Source: Tessaracoccus antarcticus
Lineage (GTDB): Bacteria; Actinomycetota; Actinomycetes; Propionibacteriales; Propionibacteriaceae
Assembly: GCF_003688855.1 (NCBI RefSeq)
Contig: NZ_REFW01000001.1
Coordinates: 310,001 to 374,000 of the forward strand
Reading direction: 5' to 3'
DNA length: 64,000 nt
In this document: piece after piece, positions 60,600-64,000 of the stretch
Position numbering within the stretch: position 1 is the first letter of the stretch
Layout of the letters: the number at the start of each line of letters is the position of its first letter
Notes under the pieces: model-generated
Database searches by the model: none
Told to the model about the DNA's origin: nothing
The model's input: only the letters and a program-made list of their open reading frames with translations
Made by a program: the position numbers and the translations under genes

Positions 60600-61442
60600 A
60601 TGTCACGCCAGGAAATCCTCGACAGATTCCGCGACAAGATTGCCCAGGGACGCCCCCTCATCGGCGGCGGCGCCGGAACAGGCATCACCGCCAAATCCGC
60701 CGAGGCCGGGGGCATCGACCTCCTCGTCATCTACAACTCCGGACGTTTCCGGATGGCGGGACGGGGCTCCCTTTCAGGGCTGCTGGCCTACGGCGACGCC
60801 AACGCCATCGTCATGGACATGGCCAGCGAGGTCCTTCCCGTCGTCAAGAACACCCCCGTCCTGGCCGGGGTCAACGGCACCGACCCGTTCCGGGTCATGC
60901 CCCACTTCCTCCGGCAGATCAAGGACATCGGGTTCGCCGGCGTGCAGAACTTCCCCACCGTGGGCCTCATCGACGGGGTGTTCCGGGCCAATCTCGAAGA
61001 AACCGGCATGAGTTACGGCCTGGAGGTGGACATGATCCGTACGGCGCACGAGATGGATCTCATCACCTCCCCCTACGTCTTCGACGAGGACCAAGCCACC
61101 GACATGGCCCGTGCGGGGGCTGACATCCTCGTCCCCCACATGGGGCTGACCACCTCCGGAACAATTGGCGCGCAGACCGCCATGACGCTGGAGGAGGCAG
61201 CGAAGAAGGTCCAGAGCCTTGCAGACGCCGCACGACGGGTGAACCCGGACATCCTGTGCCTGTGCCACGGCGGACCGATTGCCAACCCCGAGGACGCCCA
61301 GTACGTCCTGGACAACACCGAGGGCATCGTCGGATTCTACGGGGCCAGCTCCATCGAACGTTTCCCCACCGAAGTCGGCATCCGGCAGCAGACGGAGGCC
61401 TTCACGAACCTCACCCGACGCCCGCATCGGTCAGGCAGCTGA
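60600..61442 (+). CDS. TIM-barrel 'PEP hydrolase-like' protein, partner of UPF0261
   Basis: A 280-residue barrel protein of the family annotated as phosphoenolpyruvate hydrolase-like or Tm-1 C-terminal domain: [39 protein letters not shown] in part, [52 protein letters not shown] and a C-terminal [14 protein letters not shown]. In plants and fungi this domain is fused to the UPF0261 domain; here the two are separate, adjacent genes. Enzymatic activity is not established. Confidence 0.88.
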   Translation: MSRQEILDRFRDKIAQGRPLIGGGAGTGITAKSAEAGGIDLLVIYNSGRFRMAGRGSLSGLLAYGDANAIVMDMASEVLPVVKNTPVLAGVNGTDPFRVMPHFLRQIKDIGFAGVQNFPTVGLIDGVFRANLEETGMSYGLEVDMIRTAHEMDLITSPYVFDEDQATDMARAGADILVPHMGLTTSGTIGAQTAMTLEEAAKKVQSLADAARRVNPDILCLCHGGPIANPEDAQYVLDNTEGIVGFYGASSIERFPTEVGIRQQTEAFTNLTRRPHRSGS

Positions 61443-61468
61443 CCGGGCAGCGAACGCATCGCTGCTGC

Positions 61469-61996
61469 TCAGGCCTCGAGATCAGGAAGCGCCATCCAGT
61501 CCTGCCACGTCAGGTCCCTGCCCACGTAGCGGGGCGCCGTCAGTGGCCAGTCCTCGGCAATCCAGGTCGGGACCAGTGCATCCAGTGCCTCCTCGACGGG
61601 TGAGCCGACGTACTCGTCGCGCACCCACCACGAGATCTCCGCGTCCGCGCCCGGCTTTTCGGGCGGGTCGATGTAGAGGCAGCCAATCAGCTCCGTCTCG
61701 TGGGCATCGAGGAGCGCGTAGTTGAACGACTCGTGCGCCTCGATCTCCTCGGCGTGGCGCTGGAGGTCCTCGCGATCCTGCTCGGCCGTCATCGTGGCCG
61801 GGGGCCAGCCCCAGGCTTCGCCGTAGATGGACCACAGCCGCTCACGCGAGCCCATGACGGCGGGCATGTCCAGCTCCGTGTCGTCGGCGCGGATGGGTCG
61901 CAGGTGGTGGCCGGTGGCCAGCTCGACGCGCACGGGATGCTGCCAGTCCTGCGGCAGCCACGGCACGCGTGGGCCCGAAGGACTCTCGTCCGTCAT
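61469..61996 (-). CDS. GNAT-like acetyltransferase
   Basis: A 175-residue protein with a diverged GNAT fold: LRPIRADDTELDMPAVM at the start, FNYALLDAHETELIGCLYIDPP (beta4-beta5 region) and AEISWWVRDEYVGSPVEEALDALV (helix alpha4). The acetyl-CoA pyrophosphate loop (Q/RxxGxG/A) is poorly preserved. AAGGGCGCG lies before the ATG at 61996. Substrate unknown. Confidence 0.7.
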   Translation of the reverse strand: MTDESPSGPRVPWLPQDWQHPVRVELATGHHLRPIRADDTELDMPAVMGSRERLWSIYGEAWGWPPATMTAEQDREDLQRHAEEIEAHESFNYALLDAHETELIGCLYIDPPEKPGADAEISWWVRDEYVGSPVEEALDALVPTWIAEDWPLTAPRYVGRDLTWQDWMALPDLEA

Positions 61997-62243
61997 GATC
62001 GCGCCCTTCCGTTTGGGTGGGTGACCACAACTATGCCGTCTCCGTTCCCCGTGGGCGGACACCATCGAAAGCTCCGATGCTCGGGGCTGGCTCCCTGGAA
62101 TGAACGACCCGCCATTTCCGGGTCCCACCCGGCCTTGGTGGTCGGAGGATCACCACGAGTTTGGGTCTCGGCCCCTGGCCTCGCTCACGACGTCGCTCCC
62201 CTGCATGGCCTCCGTGGCCCACGCGGATTCGTTCTGGTTCGGA

Positions 62244-62945
62244 CTATTCTCGCCGTCGCACCATCGTGGCAGACGGCCTGCTCCCGCGCGGACCCACGAT
62301 GTAGGTCCTGCCCAGCGGTGACGTCCAGCACAACTCGGCCAGCCCCCTGCGGCGGACCTTCCAGGCGCCCAGCGTCTTGGCCCGGTGCACGAGCCGTGCA
62401 CAGGGGGCCAATCCCGTGACGCTCGTCTGCCCGGTCTTCCAGAGGTGGCCGAACCGATACGCCACGAGGTGGTCCAGGTCCAGGTGCTCAGAACTGCTGG
62501 AGCTGAAGGGAAACGCCTCGCACGGGAACCGTCGTCTCACGGCGTCGCGGACCTGTTCGGGGATCTCGTAGGAGTCCACGGCAGGGATGCTCGAGTCATC
62601 GACAACAGGTCGAACGGTGACGCGCGTGCCGGCCAGGAACTCCGGCAACGACGCCGCCGTCAGCGGACCGAAGCCCTCGATGCGCGCCACCCCGGACCCC
62701 GGATCCACCAGTGTCTCCTCCGCGAGATGGACGTACACGACGGTTCGACCCCTGGGATTCCACGGTCGCGGCGAGCCGGGAGTCATGGGCTGGGAGGCTG
62801 CGCTTGCCGTGAGCCACGACAACGCCGTCGCAGGATCCGCCAGTATCCCCAGCGCCGAGGCTCGCCGCTGATCCCGTGTTCGCCCGCTCCGTGTCCATGT
62901 TCCATGATCCCGCGCACCACTGACATTTATAGAACACTTGTACAT
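62244..62945 (-). pseudogene. DUF222/HNH endonuclease remnant (C-terminal fragment)
   Basis: The frame shows the end of an actinobacterial DUF222-HNH protein: RTRDQRRASALGILADP, VYVHLAEETL, VTVRPVVDDSSIPAVDSYEI, then the HNH region CEAFPFSSSSSEHLDLDHLVAY and GLAPCARLVHRAKTLGAW. The N-terminal DUF222 domain is missing, and the second Cys of the zinc knuckle is replaced by a run of Ser. The fragment has no plausible start; the upstream frame is antisense to the exporter promoter. Probably a degraded copy of a family that is usually multi-copy. Confidence 0.65.
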
Positions 62946-62950
62946 AGTGT
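62934..62950. promoter_or_regulatory. Inverted repeat upstream of the MFS exporter
   Basis: ACACT-TGTACAT-AGTGT forms a dyad with 5-bp arms around a palindromic TGTACA core, 56 bases upstream of the exporter start. This resembles operators of drug-responsive TetR-type repressors, but no regulator gene is visible before the window ends. Confidence 0.35.
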
Positions 62951-62993
62951 GTGGAACAGCCATCACACCGGGGGCCTGGTCCGGCAGCGGGAC

Positions 62994-62999
62994 TAGAGT
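62994..62999 (+). promoter_or_regulatory. -10 element TAGAGT of a predicted leaderless exporter transcript
   Basis: TAGAGT ends six bases before the ATG at 63006. The TTGGTG between them is not a ribosome-binding site. Confidence 0.5.
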
Positions 63000-63005
63000 T
63001 TGGTG

Positions 63006-64000
63006 ATGCAGCCATCCCTCCGTCCGCCCGGGGAGCACTACTCTCCCGACCCGAGGCGTTGGCTCATCCTCGCGGTGCTGATGGTGGCGCTTTTCATGTC
63101 GCTGATTGATGTGAGCATCGTCAACGTGGCCCTCCCCTCGATCCAGTTGGGCCTCGACGCCAGCCAGTCGCAGCTGCAATGGGTACTCTCCGGCTACGCG
63201 TTGGCGTTCGGGGTCGGGTTGGTGGCGGCGGGACGCGCAGGTGATCTCTACGGTCGCGGGGCACTGTTCATCGCTGGGGTCGCGGTCTTCACCGCGTCGT
63301 CGATGGCCTGTGGGCTGGCGCAGGACGCCACCACGTTGAACATCGCCCGTGCGTTCCAGGGAATCGGGTCCGGCTTGTTGAACCCGCAGGCCGTCGGGAT
63401 GATCCAGCAGCACTTCCGTGGTGAGGAACGCGGACGTGCCTTCGGGTTTTTCGGCGCAGCCGTGGGAGTCTCGGTGGCCATTGGCCCCGTGCTTGGCGGG
63501 CTGCTGATCCAGGCGTTCGGGATGGAGCACGGCTGGCGGTGGGTGTTCTTCGTCAACCTGCCCGTGGGTATCGCCGCCATCGCGCTGGCGGCGCGCTGGT
63601 TCCCCAAGCCGCTGTTCGGCCATCAGCCGGCCGAGGGTGCGCGGGCGCCGTCGGTGATCCGCGATCTGGACCCCGGTGGGGCCGTGCTCCTGGGGCTCGC
63701 TGTGTTGGCACTCCTGCTGCCCTTCGTCGAAGCCGGGGCTGGAGCGTGGACCTGGGTGTCGTTGCCGATTGGTCTTGCTCTCGTGGCGGTGTGGCTGTGG
63801 TGGGAGCGACGGCAGAAGCGGCACGACCGCAGCCCCATGGTCGACCTGGACCTCTTTCGCGTGGCAAGTTTCGCCAACGGCGCGCTGCTCGTGTCGTTGT
63901 ACTTCGTGGGCATCACCAGCGTCTGGGTGCTGATCGCGCTCTACATGCAGGACGGTCTGGGTCACACAGCACTGGCTGCGGGCCTGATCGGTCTGCCGAG
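63006..64000 (+). CDS. MFS drug exporter, DHA2 (EmrB/QacA) type, N-terminal part
   Basis: The gene runs off the right edge; 331 residues are visible. Helix 1 has LILAVLMVALFMSLIDVSIVNVALPSI (motif D1 for the 14-helix family, given in part), then LQWVLSGYALAFGVGLVAAG, motif A GRAGDLYGRG, motif C in GVSVAIGPVLGGLL and GWRWVFFVNLPVG. These identify a DHA2 proton-driven multidrug exporter. The start has no ribosome-binding site and is probably leaderless. The substrate cannot be told from the fragment. Confidence 0.93.
   Translation, partial: MQPSLRPPGEHYSPDPRRWLILAVLMVALFMSLIDVSIVNVALPSIQLGLDASQSQLQWVLSGYALAFGVGLVAAGRAGDLYGRGALFIAGVAVFTASSMACGLAQDATTLNIARAFQGIGSGLLNPQAVGMIQQHFRGEERGRAFGFFGAAVGVSVAIGPVLGGLLIQAFGMEHGWRWVFFVNLPVGIAAIALAARWFPKPLFGHQPAEGARAPSVIRDLDPGGAVLLGLAVLALLLPFVEAGAGAWTWVSLPIGLALVAVWLWWERRQKRHDRSPMVDLDLFRVASFANGALLVSLYFVGITSVWVLIALYMQDGLGHTALAAGLIGLP

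Noticed and set aside
1-64000. CRISPR arrays, tRNA/rRNA genes, insertion sequences, prophage
   Set aside because: No regularly spaced repeats, no cloverleaf or rRNA segments, and no transposase, integrase or phage genes were seen on reading the window.

Overview
The window is GC-rich chromosomal DNA with GTG starts, tight ATGA/GTGA gene overlaps and actinobacterial gene families (MetP/MetS transporter, fused eukaryote-like acetyl-CoA carboxylase, DUF222/HNH remnant, DUF2332). It points to a high-GC Actinomycetota, possibly Propionibacteriales; that placement is inference. I see no rRNA, tRNA, CRISPR array, insertion sequence or prophage. Two degraded genes are present, and the genes at both ends are cut by the window.

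Layout. 1-2.85 kb: end of a multidomain acyl-CoA carboxylase. 2.9-11.2 kb: lactate locus with lactate permease, LutABC and a FAD/Fe-S D-lactate-dehydrogenase-like protein on the minus strand, and a divergent GntR regulator; a TGGT-N3-ACCA operator lies between them. 11.2-16.3 kb: two-component system facing a LolA-like protein plus ABC exporter. 16.4-18.0 kb: Kef-type antiporter. 18.1-28.95 kb: a compact plus-strand operon of LacI regulator, ABC sugar-type importer, two ADP-ribosylglycohydrolases, a glycosidase-like/FGE-sulfatase fusion, a CaiB-type CoA-transferase and a CitE-type lyase. Facing it is a large secreted esterase/beta-propeller protein that carries the same LacI operator. 31.85-39.2 kb: FdrA-DUF1116-DUF2877 carbamoyltransferase-type cluster with ankyrin protein, permease and divergent carbamate kinase. 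39.2-40.8 kb: a heliorhodopsin facing a GntR/FCD regulator. 40.9-48.7 kb: YaaA, acetyl-CoA synthetase, MetP-MetS, PfkB kinase, pentapeptide-repeat protein, quinone reductase. 48.7-54.6 kb: pyruvate phosphate dikinase and its regulator, DUF2332, a frameshifted protease-like pseudogene, a DUF308 membrane protein. 54.9-61.4 kb: SbcC/SbcD and a split Tm-1-like pair. 61.5-64 kb: acetyltransferase, DUF222/HNH remnant, start of an MFS drug exporter.

How the genes work together. The left part is central carbon metabolism: lactate oxidation, acetate activation, PEP-pyruvate interconversion. Two regions look like self-contained catabolic systems whose substrates are not obvious. In the LacI operon, a secreted esterase, an importer, ribosyl-bond hydrolases and CoA-dependent acid cleavage could form one scavenging route. 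In the fdrA/arcC cluster, carbamoyl transfer to phosphate followed by carbamate kinase would yield ATP. These two, and the heliorhodopsin with a hairpin over its ribosome-binding site, are the most interesting features.

A recurring signal is a -10 hexamer of TANNNT type ending 6-7 nt before the start codon, seen at about eight genes. This predicts widespread leaderless transcription.
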